The position numbers and the translations under genes are program-made. 64,000 nucleotides of DNA from assembly GCA_963704975.1 (NCBI GenBank), contig CAVPIK010000006.1:124001-188000 (forward strand), written 5' to 3'. Shown here one piece after another: positions 17,097-26,056 of this stretch. Within the stretch, counting starts at the first letter, position 1. Each line of letters starts with the position of its first letter. The notes under the pieces were generated by a model. The model was given only the letters and a program-made list of their open reading frames with translations, did not search any database and had not been told where the DNA came from. This DNA comes from JAGNDO01 sp963704975 (lineage in GTDB: Bacteria; Chloroflexota; Anaerolineae; Caldilineales; Caldilineaceae).

Positions 17097-18329
17097 TACA
17101 ACGCGTAACCTGGCCGTGCGGGTCAGTTCGGCCGGAGAGCGGGCGATTCGATCTGGCCACCCGTGGCTTTTTGATGGGGCGATTGAGTCGGTCAGCTATG
17201 ACGCCCCGCCCGGCACCTTGGCGGTGATCTTTGACCGGCGGCGGCGTTTTTTGGCCGTGGGGCTGTACGATCCGGCCTCACCCATCCGCATCCGTGTCTT
17301 GCACCAGGGCAGTTCGGCCACCATTGACCAAACGTGGTTTGAGGCCAAGTTTGCCACGGCCTTGACCCAGCGTCTGCCCCTGATCCAAAGCAAAAACAGC
17401 GCCCGCCCCACCGACGGCTATCGCCTGATCTACGGCGAAAACGACGGGCTGCCCGGCCTGATTTTGGACCGCTACGCCGACACCAACGTGCTCAAACTCT
17501 ACACCCCGGCCTGGATTCCCCACCTGCCCGCCCTGCTCCCCGGCCTGACCGCAGGATGTCCAGCGCTTGGTGCTGCGGCTCAACCGCACCACCCAAAGCC
17601 AGCCCGACCATTTGAATGGCTTCAGCGACGGCCAGATCTTGCACGGTCCGCCCTTGGATGGGCCGGTGATCTTTCAGGAAAATGGCTTGTTCTTTGAGGC
17701 GGAACCGATAGAGGGGCAGAAGACCGGTTTCTTTTTGGATCAAAGAGAGAATCGATCCAAGGTTGAGGAAGTGGTGGCCGAAGCCAGTGGTAGGTTCGAG
17801 GTGCTCAACGTCTTTGCGTACACCGGGGGCTTCTCGCTCTATGCGGCCCGGGGCGGGGCCAGCCGGGTGGTGAGTCTGGACATCAGCGCGCCGGCGTTGG
17901 CCGCGGCGGAGCGCAACTTCGCCCTCAACCAGGCCGACCCCAGGGTGGCCGCCGCCCGCCACGAGATCCTGGCCGCGGACGCCTTCGCCGCCCTGGCCGA
18001 GATGGCCGACGCCGGTCGCCGCTTCGAGATGGTGATCGTGGATCCCCCCGCCTTTGCCAAACGCCAAGACGAGGTGGATCGGGCCTTGGGCGCGTATACC
18101 AAGCTGGCCCATCTGGCCCTGGGCGTGCTGCAAGCCCGGCGGCACCTTGGTCATGTCCTCCTGCTCCAGCCGGGTGACCGCGGACGTGTTCTTCGAGGCC
18201 ATCCACGCCGCCGCCCAGGTCGCCCGCCGTCCTCTGCAAGAGATCGCCCGCACGGGCCATCCCCTGGATCATCCGGTTGGGTTTGCGGAGGGGGCGTATT
18301 TGAAGTGTCTTTTTGCCGTAGCAGCGTGA
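17089..18329 (+). CDS. Class I rRNA methyltransferase, RlmI/RsmI-like PUA protein (two frameshifts)
   Basis: SAM-dependent RNA methyltransferase (23S rRNA m5C1962 type). The N-terminal PUA domain carries SGHPWLFDGAIE and PIRIRVL; the linker has YRLIYGENDGLPGLILDRY. The Rossmann part in the next frame shows GQKTGFFLDQRENR, VLNVFAYTGGFSLYA (SAM motif I) and MVIVDPPAFAKRQ (catalytic DPPxF). One-base slips near 17553 and 18145 break it; KPGGTLVMSSCSSRV then completes the domain. GTG 17089 overlaps the thioesterase end. Confidence 0.85.
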
Positions 18330-18334
18330 TAATT

Positions 18335-18447
18335 AGGAATTGAAATTTGAAAATTGAGAAGTATTAAAAACGTGGCGCTGGAAACCTAGAAGTTTCCAAC
18401 GCCACGTTTTAATTCTCAATTTTCAAATTTCAAATTTCAATTCTCAA
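18335..18447. terminator. Bidirectional terminator in an inverted AAATTTG array
   Basis: The core hairpin 18367-18410 has a 19-bp stem (AAAACGTGGCG...CGCCACGTTTT, one mismatch) flanked by A and T runs, so it works for both converging genes. Outer arms of TTGAAATTTGAAAATTG-type units (18341-18360 and 18411-18446) extend the inverted repeat. Confidence 0.88.
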
Positions 18448-20313
18448 CTAGTCTGACGAAGCAATGGCTTCCTTGGACCGCTTGACCGATCGGTCTCGCT
18501 CTCGCTTGTCCAAAAGACGCTTGCGGATGCGCATGTTGACCGGGGTGACCTCCAGCAGTTCGTCGTCGGAGAGGTATTCGATGCGCTCGTCCAGACTCAT
18601 CTCCCGGGGCGGGGCCATCTTGTCCTCCACGCCAAAGTAGACCGTGTGGACCGAGGTCAGGGTCTTGGTCCGGCAGACGTTGATGTCCAGATCCCCGGCC
18701 CGCTGATGTTCGCCCACCACCATGCCGGCATAGACTTCGATGCCGGGGCCGATGAAGAGCTCGCCCCGCACTTCCGAAGCCTTGAGGCCATAGGTGGTGG
18801 AGGTGCCGGTCTCGAAGGCGATCAGGGACCCCTTGGTGCGGGAGCCGATCTCCCCGGCCATCTCGCCGTAGCCGTGGAAGATGGTGTTCATCACGCCCAT
18901 GCCCCGGGTGGCGGTGAGGAATTGATAGCGGAAGCCCAACAGCCCTCGGGTGGGGACGATGTAGGAAAGGCGCACGCTGCCGCCGGAGGCTTCGGTCATG
19001 TTGGTCATTTCGCCCCGCCGCTTGCCCAGCATCTCGATCACCGTGCCCACGCTCTCCGGGCTGGTCTCGATGTGCAGTTCTTCGTAGGGTTCCAACATCT
19101 CGCCGCTCTCCTCGTCCCGGTGGAAGATCACCTCCGGGCGGGAGACCTGGAACTCGTAGCCTTCCCGGCGCATGGTCTCGATCAGGATGGCCAGGTGCAG
19201 CTCGCCTCGCCCGGAGACCAGGAAGGTGTCGGCGCTGTCCGTCTCGCCCACCCGCAGGGCCACGTTGGATTTCAGCTCCTCCTGGAGCCGATCCCACAGG
19301 CGGCGGGAGGTGCTCCATCGTCCTTCCCGCCCGGTGAGGGGGGAGGTGTTGACGCCAAAGGTCATGCGCACGGTGGGTTCTTCCACCTTGATGGCGGGCA
19401 ACGGCACGGGATGTTCCGGGTCGGCCAGGGTCTCGCCGATGGCGATCACCTCCAGGCCGGCGATGGCCACGATCTCGCCAGCGGCGGCCTCTTCCACCTC
19501 GATCCGCTCCAGCCCTTCATGCACATAGAGATAACGCACCCGCTCCGGGACGTTGTTAAAGCCCAAGGTGAGCCGGGCCACGGACTGCTTGGCCTTGATC
19601 CGTCCGGCATAGACCCGCCCGATGGCGGTCAGCCCGCGATAGGTGTCATAGTCCAGGGTGGTGACCAGCATCTGCAAAGGGGCGTCCGCATCCACCATGG
19701 GCGGCGGAATCTTGCGCAGGATGGTCTCGAAGAGGGGCTGCAGGTCCGGTCCCATCTCGGCGGTATAACCGGCCTGGCTGGTGGTGGCCACGGTATAGAC
19801 CACGGAGAAGTCGGCCTGTTTTTCGGTGGCCCCCAGTTCGATAAAGAGATCAAAGGTGTCGTCCAGCACCCGGTCGGTGTCGGCGTCTTTGCGGTCCACT
19901 TTGTTGATCACCACAATGGCCTGGTGGCCCAGTTCCAGGGCCTTGCGCAGCACAAAGCGGGTCTGGGGCATGGGGCCTTCGGCGGCATCCACCAGCAGCA
20001 GCACCCCGTCCACCATGTTGAGCACCCGCTCCACCTCGCCGCCAAAGTCGGCATGGCCGGGGGTGTCCACAATGTTGATCTTGACTTCCTCGCCGGTCAG
20101 GGGATCCGGGATGCGGATGGCCGTGCTCTTGGCCAGGATGGTGATGCCCCGCTCCCGCTCCAGGTCGTTGGAGTCCATGATCCGTTCGGCGACTTGTTGG
20201 TTGGCCCGAAACACATGGGCCTGGCGCAGCAGGCCGTCCACCAGGGTGGTTTTGCCGTGGTCAACATGGGCGATGATGGCGATGTTGCGCAGATCTTTTC
20301 GTTCGGTCAGCAT
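18448..20313 (-). CDS. typA: Translational GTPase TypA/BipA
   Basis: Ribosome-associated GTPase of the elongation factor group that aids 50S assembly and growth under stress. The 621-residue protein has G1 AHVDHGKTTLV, switch ERERGITILAK, G3 DTPGHADFG and G4 NKVDRKDADT, followed by domains II, III and V and the unique C-terminal domain (HTVYFGVEDK, VNMRIRKRLLDKRERDR). Intact frame. ATG 20313 has GAGGAAACC upstream; the longer frame to 20352 is less likely. Confidence 0.97.
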   Translation of the reverse strand: MLTERKDLRNIAIIAHVDHGKTTLVDGLLRQAHVFRANQQVAERIMDSNDLERERGITILAKSTAIRIPDPLTGEEVKINIVDTPGHADFGGEVERVLNMVDGVLLLVDAAEGPMPQTRFVLRKALELGHQAIVVINKVDRKDADTDRVLDDTFDLFIELGATEKQADFSVVYTVATTSQAGYTAEMGPDLQPLFETILRKIPPPMVDADAPLQMLVTTLDYDTYRGLTAIGRVYAGRIKAKQSVARLTLGFNNVPERVRYLYVHEGLERIEVEEAAAGEIVAIAGLEVIAIGETLADPEHPVPLPAIKVEEPTVRMTFGVNTSPLTGREGRWSTSRRLWDRLQEELKSNVALRVGETDSADTFLVSGRGELHLAILIETMRREGYEFQVSRPEVIFHRDEESGEMLEPYEELHIETSPESVGTVIEMLGKRRGEMTNMTEASGGSVRLSYIVPTRGLLGFRYQFLTATRGMGVMNTIFHGYGEMAGEIGSRTKGSLIAFETGTSTTYGLKASEVRGELFIGPGIEVYAGMVVGEHQRAGDLDINVCRTKTLTSVHTVYFGVEDKMAPPREMSLDERIEYLSDDELLEVTPVNMRIRKRLLDKRERDRSVKRSKEAIASSD

Positions 20314-20476
20314 AGGTTTCCTCAACTCTTCCACTTCAGCACACACGCCCAACCGTTATGTTGGGCATGAAATCAGCAATCTCTGTCCCAGATGCGGGAC
20401 ACGATCTGTCATCATACCAGATCAGGGGCCTTGTCGGGAAAAAGTGGGGGACGTGAGAAGGGTTGCGTTTTCGCCC

Positions 20477-20552
20477 GGCCCCCCTCGCCCCCCAACTTTG
20501 GGGGGAATAGTGGACGTCCACAATCTCCCCCAGAATTGGGGGCCGGGGGGCC
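20477..20552. repeat. G/C-rich inverted repeat centred on TGGACGTCCA
   Basis: C6-7 and G6 tracts mirror each other around 20511-20520 (GGCCCCCC...GGGGGGCC). It lies in the 298-bp divergent gap between typA and the next plus-strand gene. A second, weaker hairpin-like CCCAACCGTTATGTTGGG lies at 20350. No other feature is visible in the gap. Confidence 0.75.
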
Positions 20553-20611
20553 AATGGGATGACGCCTGCTGTCCTTTGCCCAGCCGCCCGGTTGGATGTA
20601 AGATATCCCTC

Positions 20612-21052
20612 ATGTCAACACCGCTACCCGAACCCGAACAGACCCCAAAAACTCGCCAGAGATCAGAGGCCCGAACTCAGCGCAAGCGAGAGCGGCTGAT
20701 CTATATGGGCCTGATTGGATTTGGGGTGATTGTCACCCTCTTTTTTGGCCTGCGTTTCTTGCACATGATACCCGCTGTGCGCGCCCTACGCCCCGGTCCG
20801 CCGCCTGTGGGGGCTGCCGCCATCGAAGAATGGATGACTGTGCCCCACGTGGCCCGCATCACCCATGTGCCGGAGGGCTATCTGTGGCAGCAGTTGGACC
20901 TGCCCCCCCTGGGCAACCGTCGCCATAGCCTGGAGAAGCTGCAAGCCCAGCGCAACCAGAGCGCCCCGGACGCCCAGGCGATCCTCCCCCTGCTGCATCA
21001 AGCCGTGGAGGACTTCCAGATCGACCACCCCCCAGGCGGTCCTCCCCCATGA
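20612..21052 (+). CDS. Single-pass membrane protein of unknown function
   Basis: A 146-residue protein. A basic N-terminal stretch (TRQRSEARTQRKRERL) is followed by one membrane helix (about 30-50, MGLIGFGVIVTLFFGLRFLH) and a soluble domain with VARITHVPEGYLWQQLDLPP. This last phrase suggests a small ligand or peptide-binding module. Its stop overlaps the DedA start (ATGA), so the pair is translationally coupled. Family not recognised. Confidence 0.7.
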   Translation: MSTPLPEPEQTPKTRQRSEARTQRKRERLIYMGLIGFGVIVTLFFGLRFLHMIPAVRALRPGPPPVGAAAIEEWMTVPHVARITHVPEGYLWQQLDLPPLGNRRHSLEKLQAQRNQSAPDAQAILPLLHQAVEDFQIDHPPGGPPP

Positions 21053-21798
21053 GCGAACTCTTCACCCTGGAACAGATTCTCACCTACGTCAGCGCCTACG
21101 GGCCGATTGTGATCGGTCTTGTGATCTTTATCAACGGGGCCGGCGTGCCCATGCCCGCCTTCTTTTTGGTCATGGCCACGGGCGCGTTTGTGCGCCAAGG
21201 TGTCATAGCCTGGTATGTGGCCCTGCCCATCGCCCTGTTCAGCGTGGTGATGGGGGATTCGGTCAACTATGCTTTGGGCCGCTTTGCTCAAGGTTGGGTG
21301 CAACGGCGCTGGGGCGATAACCCGGCCTGGGAAAACGCCCAACAGACCTTTGACGAGCGGGGTGGGGTGGCGATTTTTTTGACCCGTTGGCTGCTTACCC
21401 CCCTGGCCATTCCCACCAATCTAATCGCGGGGAGCAGCGGTTATGCCTACCCACGTTTTTTCCTCTATGATCTGGCCGGTGAATTGGTATGGCTGTTGAG
21501 CTATGGCAGCCTGGGCTTTCTCTTTGGCAGAAACTGGCGGGTGATGGCCGAAGCCACCAGCGATTTCAGTGGCCTGTTGAGCGGACTGGCGGTGATCGGC
21601 CTGGGCATCTATTGGCTTGGGCGGCGTCAACGCCGTCGCCGGGTACCCGCATTGCCGCCATTGTTCCCGTCAAGGCGGAGGAAGAAGTCACTGCTCGGTT
21701 GGGGTGAGGCGAGGGCGAAAAATTTACCACAAAGCCACGAAGGCAGAAACTATCATGAAAATTTCGTGATAGTTTGTGCCTTCGTGGCTTTGTGGTAA
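21049..21798 (+). CDS. DedA/SNARE-associated family membrane protein
   Basis: DedA-type membrane protein, a family linked to lipid carrier flipping and envelope homeostasis. Features: INGAGVPMPAFFLVMATGAFV (re-entrant loop), ALPIALFSVVMGDSVNYALG, then FLTRWLLTPLAIPTNLIAGS with the conserved Arg and Pro residues. About 210 residues are normal. The last 30 (after RRRRVPALPPLFPSRRRKKS) are encoded by the following inverted repeat, so the true end may lie earlier if a slip exists. Confidence 0.82.
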   Translation: MSELFTLEQILTYVSAYGPIVIGLVIFINGAGVPMPAFFLVMATGAFVRQGVIAWYVALPIALFSVVMGDSVNYALGRFAQGWVQRRWGDNPAWENAQQTFDERGGVAIFLTRWLLTPLAIPTNLIAGSSGYAYPRFFLYDLAGELVWLLSYGSLGFLFGRNWRVMAEATSDFSGLLSGLAVIGLGIYWLGRRQRRRRVPALPPLFPSRRRKKSLLGWGEARAKNLPQSHEGRNYHENFVIVCAFVALW

Positions 21799-21799
21799 A
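21723..21799. repeat. Inverted repeat of 9-bp units (TTTACCACAAAG type)
   Basis: Thirty-eight-bp arms, nearly perfect (TTTACCACAAAGCCACGAAG and its complement), close a short loop. It follows the DedA domain and overlaps the annotated C-terminal codons. Similar 9-bp-period elements occur at eight further gaps. Confidence 0.9.
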
Positions 21800-21820
21800 A
21801 AGATCTCTATTCAACCCGCC

Positions 21821-22018
21821 CTAGATGCGGCTGAACATGCCCCCAAATTGCCGGGCCAGGGTGAGCAGGCCGATGCCAAGCTGGAAATAGTCCGTGGGCT
21901 TGAGTTGCACGGCCTCTTCTCCTTCACTTTCCCGTTCGCTGGCTACCCAGGCAAAGGCCACACCCAACACAGCCCCGGCCAACGCACCGATCAACAATGA
22001 TTTGCTTTTGCCATTCAT
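21821..22018 (-). CDS. Small YtxH-like membrane protein
   Basis: Sixty-five residues: MNGKSKSLLIGALAGAVLGV is a Gly-rich transmembrane helix typical of YtxH-like proteins, then an acidic stretch and LGIGLLTLARQFGGMF. The start codon overlaps the stop of the upstream gene (ATGA). Function unknown. Confidence 0.6.
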   Translation of the reverse strand: MNGKSKSLLIGALAGAVLGVAFAWVASERESEGEEAVQLKPTDYFQLGIGLLTLARQFGGMFSRI

Positions 22019-22330
22019 AAACGATTCTCCTCGTTGGTTGGGGATGACCGATCCACCCCGCGCACTCGGTTGATGACCGTGGCCCAGGATTCAACCCGGC
22101 TGCGGGTGCGCAGAACCGGCGCTGCCACCTGATCGCTGATCCCCGCTGTCTTGTCCCGCACCAGATGGCTGTAGTGATGGGCTTTTTCCCACAGGGGCGG
22201 GGTTTTGCCATGCACCCAGTTGATGCCCCGCACGGAAAAATAGGCGATGACCGCGGGAATCAACAACATGATAAAGAGTTGCAAGGGCCAGGAGTACAAT
22301 CGCAATATCCCGCCAAGTGCCAAGGGTCAT
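22015..22330 (-). CDS. Small membrane protein paired with the YtxH-like gene (frameshifted)
   Basis: Start MTLGTWRDIAIVL at 22330; a one-base slip near 22285 leads into LQLFIMLLIPAVIAYFSVRG and a cytoplasmic helical tail with LRTRSRVESWATVINRVRGV. About 105 residues with one or two membrane helices at the N-terminus. It is translationally coupled to the YtxH-like gene, a pairing I have seen described as membrane-associated; the role is unknown. Confidence 0.55.
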
Positions 22331-22528
22331 GGGGTAAGTCCTTTTTCCTGCCAAGTCGGCAGGGTGATGGGCTGACAATCTGATCTGTATTCTAACAAAA
22401 AGCCGGGTGGGGCGCAAAGCGCTTCTCGTCTTCCATAAAAAAGCCCGTTGGCTCTGGACGGCGAAGGGTGTATAATCAGCGCACCGCAACGCGAGGTCAA
22501 CGTCCATCCCACCCAAAAGGAGAAACCC

Positions 22529-23369
22529 ATGAGCAACGAACCCCGTTCCTGCCAGGCCACCACCAAGGCTGGCGCACCGTGCAAGAATGTAGCCCAGGCC
22601 GGCAGCAATTTCTGTCATGTCCACGCCGGCATGGCCCAGGCCGCGCCCAAACCCGCTGCCGCCCGCCTGGCGGATGATCCCGAATTCACCCAATTGGTGG
22701 GCGAACTGAACCAGTTGGCCGACGAGATGCGGGGCCAAAAACGCGCCCCGGAACCGCCCCCCTTCTCCCACGAGCGGCTGCTGGGCCTGGTCAAAACCAA
22801 CTTCGATCGGGTCGCCGCCATGTTCGGCTTGGATGCGGCCACCCAGCTTTTGGACAGCTTGCAGGGCGCCTCCCCCAAGGATGCCCTGGACCCGGACACG
22901 TGGAAGGGGCTCTACTACATCCTCAACGCCCTGGTCAGCGCCCAGACCGAGTCGGCCCGCCCACCATCCTGACGCGGCTCAACGCCATCCCCGGCTTTGC
23001 CCTGCTCTCGGACATCGGGCCGGTCTGCAAGGGCACGAAGTGCTGGATGCGGCCACGCAACTTTTGGACAGCTTGCAGGGTGCCTCCCCCAAGGATGCCC
23101 TGGACCCGGATACGTGGAAAGGGCTGTACTACATCCTCAACGCCCTGGTCAGCGCCCAGACCGAGTCGGCCCGGACCGCGATCCTGAAGCGGCTCAACGC
23201 CATCCCCGGCTTTGCCCTGCTCTCGGACATCGGCGCCGGACTGCAAGGGGCCACGGCCAAGGATCTGGTGGACCCGGACACGTGGAAGGGACTCTTCTAC
23301 ATCCTGGACGCCACGGCCCGAGCCCAAGCCGGGGATTTGAAGCGGCGGCTGATGGGGGAAGAGGAGTAG
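22529..23369 (+). CDS. Protein with N-terminal Cys/His motif and about 70-residue internal repeats (frameshifted)
   Basis: The N-terminus has the metal-binding-type pattern CQATTKAGAPCKN...CHVHAG. After a linker come two full repeats and a partial third of about 71 residues, each with LDAATQLLDSLQGASPKDAL, DPDTWKGLYYILNALVSAQT and LNAIPGFALLSDIG. Slips near 22960 and 23030 displace the frame between repeats. AAAAGGAGAAACCC precedes ATG 22529. The family is unknown. The repeats have helical character and look like a protein-interaction scaffold; this is inference only. Confidence 0.65.
22829..23257 (+). repeat. Tandem 214-bp repeat inside the Cys/His protein gene
   Basis: Positions 22832-23045 and 23046-23257 are about 90 percent identical by eye. 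The third partial unit (23267-23340) is more diverged. High DNA identity points to recent duplication. Confidence 0.85.
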
Positions 23370-23378
23370 GGAATACAC

Positions 23379-23409
23379 GCGTAGGTGCGGTTGAAAACCG
23401 CACCTACGC
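23379..23409 (+). terminator. Hairpin after the repeat-protein gene
   Basis: A 14-bp perfect stem (GCGTAGGTGCGGTT/AACCGCACCTACGC) with a GAA loop lies 9 bp after the stop. No T-run follows. Confidence 0.55.
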
Positions 23410-23417
23410 TATTCATA

Positions 23418-23466
23418 AACGCAAAACGAGCCGGGATCACTTTGTGATCCCGGCTCGTTTTGCGTT
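23418..23466. terminator. Bidirectional hairpin terminator
   Basis: A 23-bp perfect stem (AACGCAAAACGAGCCGGGATC and its complement) with a TTT loop. It stands between two converging genes; internal AAAA and TTTT runs near the ends suit termination on both strands. Confidence 0.8.
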
Positions 23467-23474
23467 GCGTCAAC

Positions 23475-24794
23475 CTATTCCATCATAGACGCGCTGAGGG
23501 AGGTTGGGGGTTGTGCCGAGGCCGGAGGCAGGGCGGGGCCGCTGACGCTGCCCCCCTTGCGCATGGCCTGGACGATACCGCCCATGGCCAGCAGGAAGCT
23601 GAAGAAGGAGACCAGCCAGCCCACACAGGGCACCCGCCCCAGCAACACAATCACCAGAATACCGGCCAGAAGCGCAGGTAGGGAGCCAGAGAGCGCTGAC
23701 ACAGATTTGGCCAACTTGCGCCCCAGCCACAACCCGGTGACCAGCGGGCTAAAGAGCCAGATCACCGCCGAGACGCTGAACAGGAGCAGGGCCACCGCAA
23801 TGGCCGGTACCCAGCCCCAGAAGATGCCGATCAACGCCACGATGATCCCGGAGGCGATGGGCAAGGCCATGAAGAGGGCAAAGATCAACAGCCCCCACAG
23901 TCCGGCCTCCATCGGGTTGGCGTCGATGGCCGCGGCCGGTTTCTCCAACAGGTCCGGGGAAAGCCACAAGATCAGCCAAGCCAGCAGCCCAAAGCCGACC
24001 AAGATCGCCACGGTGCGCAGCAGCCACATGAACATGGCCAGCAGGGGATTGACCCCAGTCGCCGCGGTGACGACGGGATCGTACTCGATCCCCCCGGCCA
24101 CATCCGCGGGCAGGCTCATCTCTTCGGGCGTGGTATAGCTGAGGGTGCCTTCGATGCGGCTGTTGTTGGTGAGCCGCAAGGTGGAGGCGTTGAGGGTGGC
24201 GTCTCCGCCCACCTGGGCATCCAGATCGATCTCACCCGTGGAGGCGTTCAGATCCCCGTCGATGCGGCCGCGGATATCAGCGGTGCCGCCGACAATCATG
24301 GCATCACCGCCCACGCTGCTCTTGTCCCCCAGGCGGATGCCCTGGTTGATGCTGCGGGTGCCCACCTGCATGGGGAAGCTGAAGCCGCCAGGTTGGCCGC
24401 CCCCGGCGATGATCAGGTCGTCGCCGATGGTGCCCAAAATGTCGATGCCGCCACCGGCCAGCCGGGCATCATCCTCCACCGTGCCGGTGATCTTGATGCC
24501 GCCACCGGCCGCCACCACATCCCCGGTCACCGTGCCGTTGACCTCAATATAGCCGCCGACGGCGTAGAGATCCCCGTTCACCGTGCCGTCGATGAAGATT
24601 TCGCTGCCCGCCACATACAGGTCATCGTTGACCACCTGGCCGGCCTCCAGCCGATAGACATCGCCGCCTTCAAATTGTCCGGCCAGGGCGGTCCCGGCCA
24701 ACACCAAACTCGCCAAGATCGCCATCACAAGGGCGATCCCCCACACAGGGCGCTTCTGCGCATATTTTTTGGAATGCTGTCCCGTCGGTTTCAT
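23475..24794 (-). CDS. Bactofilin-like polymer-forming domain with C-terminal membrane helices
   Basis: A 439-residue exported/membrane protein. The signal or first helix is IALVMAILASLVLAGTALAG. It is followed by a right-handed beta-helix of short repeats like IDGTVNGDLYAVGGYIEVNG, TVTGDVVAAGGG and AQVGGDATLN (about residues 50-230), typical of bactofilin/polymer-forming proteins. Four to five membrane helices follow (for example FIFALFMALPIASGIIVAL). GAGGAGGAAAAA precedes ATG 24794. Likely a membrane-anchored surface or shape element; exact role unknown. Confidence 0.82.
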   Translation of the reverse strand: MKPTGQHSKKYAQKRPVWGIALVMAILASLVLAGTALAGQFEGGDVYRLEAGQVVNDDLYVAGSEIFIDGTVNGDLYAVGGYIEVNGTVTGDVVAAGGGIKITGTVEDDARLAGGGIDILGTIGDDLIIAGGGQPGGFSFPMQVGTRSINQGIRLGDKSSVGGDAMIVGGTADIRGRIDGDLNASTGEIDLDAQVGGDATLNASTLRLTNNSRIEGTLSYTTPEEMSLPADVAGGIEYDPVVTAATGVNPLLAMFMWLLRTVAILVGFGLLAWLILWLSPDLLEKPAAAIDANPMEAGLWGLLIFALFMALPIASGIIVALIGIFWGWVPAIAVALLLFSVSAVIWLFSPLVTGLWLGRKLAKSVSALSGSLPALLAGILVIVLLGRVPCVGWLVSFFSFLLAMGGIVQAMRKGGSVSGPALPPASAQPPTSLSASMME

Positions 24795-24857
24795 TTTTTC
24801 CTCCTCGGTTTTGGTCAAGCGTGATGGATGCTTTGTATCGTTGTCACAACATTCATT

Positions 24858-24938
24858 TTCACCGCAAAAACGCAAAGGGCGCAAAGGACAAAAAGATTCT
24901 TTGGTTTTTTCTACGCCCTTGGCGACTTCACGGTGAAA
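24858..24938. repeat. Inverted repeat of 9-bp units (CACCGCAAAAACGCAAAGG)
   Basis: Left arm CACCGCAAAAACGCAAAG; right arm CTACGCCCTTGGCGACTTCA and CGGTGAA, imperfectly complementary. It fills the gap between the bactofilin-like gene and the PIG-L gene. Confidence 0.8.
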
Positions 24939-25017
24939 GTCAGGTTCTCAAATTTCTATCGTCCGCCCCCATGATACGTAAGCCCCATTCCAAAGGTTGC
25001 AGACACCGGCCTCTCGC

Positions 25018-25890
25018 CTACCCCAAATCCACCCCGGCAAAGAGATCCGTCTCTATCTCCCCCCCTGGGGCCGGAAAGACCCGGGTAAAGGATTCCCGGC
25101 CCAACATGCGTTTGCGCAGAAAGCCGGGGATAACCCGCATAAAGGACGGTCCGCCGCTATATTGGCTTTCGTGGGCCTGGCTGGCCCGCTCTTTGGTGGC
25201 CAAATGGTCCGCCACGCGGATGCGGGCATGGACCGGGGTCTCCCACGTGCTGATCTCGGCCAGATCGATGTCCTGGTTGCGGCCAAACTTGGTGGGGTCC
25301 TTGCGCAACAGACGCAAGATGCGCACGGCCCACTTCAAAAAGCCCTTGCCAAAAGCAGGATAATAGAGTTTTTGAGGTTGAAAGGGGGGCAGATCGCCAT
25401 CCCCACCCGTCAGCACATAAGCGGCATCCCCGGCCATGTTAAAGGCGGCGGTCGTGACCGTGCAGCACATGATGTGGTCGGGATGCCCGTAGCCACCGTA
25501 CTGATCGTGGGTCACGATCACCTGGGGGCGCACGCGGCGCACCAGGGCGGCCACCTCTTGGGTCAACGCCTCCACCGGCTGTCGGATCAGGGCGTCCGGG
25601 TGATCATTGTCCGGGCTGCCCTGCATCCCGCTGTCCCGGTGGGGCAGACGGTGCAGGGTGGCCCCCAAGATGGCCACCGCCCGGTCCAGCTCCTTCTCCC
25701 GCACCTGGGCCAGGTTGTCGTGGCCGTCCAAGCGGTCCGGGGAATCCATGGATCCGGCCACGCCGTCCGTGGCGATCACGATGTGGACGTCCACCCCCTC
25801 GGCGGCATAGCGGGCCAGGGTGCCGCCGGGTCCAAAACTCTCATCATCCGGGTGGGCAAAGACGCCCAATAACACAGGTCGATCCGACAT
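25018..25890 (-). CDS. PIG-L / LmbE-type N-acetylglucosaminyl deacetylase
   Basis: Zinc-dependent deacetylase of the LmbE/MshB/PIG-L family, which removes acetyl groups from N-acetyl sugars or related amides. The 290-residue protein starts VLLGVFAHPDDESFGPGGTL (AHPDDE metal motif) and has VTHDQYGGYGHPDHI with the second metal histidine. The insert between (residues 80-130) has the acidic DSGMQGSPDNDHPD loop typical of mycothiol-type members. The frame is intact. Substrate not known; no thiol biosynthesis genes are adjacent. Confidence 0.9.
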   Translation of the reverse strand: MSDRPVLLGVFAHPDDESFGPGGTLARYAAEGVDVHIVIATDGVAGSMDSPDRLDGHDNLAQVREKELDRAVAILGATLHRLPHRDSGMQGSPDNDHPDALIRQPVEALTQEVAALVRRVRPQVIVTHDQYGGYGHPDHIMCCTVTTAAFNMAGDAAYVLTGGDGDLPPFQPQKLYYPAFGKGFLKWAVRILRLLRKDPTKFGRNQDIDLAEISTWETPVHARIRVADHLATKERASQAHESQYSGGPSFMRVIPGFLRKRMLGRESFTRVFPAPGGEIETDLFAGVDLG

Positions 25891-25976
25891 AGATTTCTCG
25901 CTCTCGATGGATCATTTAGTCGCACAAGATGACGCACAACTTCCGGCGTAGTGTACCATCAGCCGGGGTTCCGCGC

Positions 25977-26042
25977 ATCTTCCCGGAATGGGCCAACATA
26001 TCTCGCCGTACCCATAAAAGTCCTGGCCCATTCCGGGAAGAT
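25977..26042. terminator. Inverted repeat after the large membrane protein gene
   Basis: Twenty-bp arms (ATCTTCCCGGAATGGGCCA and complement) enclose a 26-bp loop. It starts 15 bp past the stop of the minus-strand gene and may serve as its terminator. Confidence 0.65.
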
Positions 26043-26056
26043 TGTCACGCCCGCCA

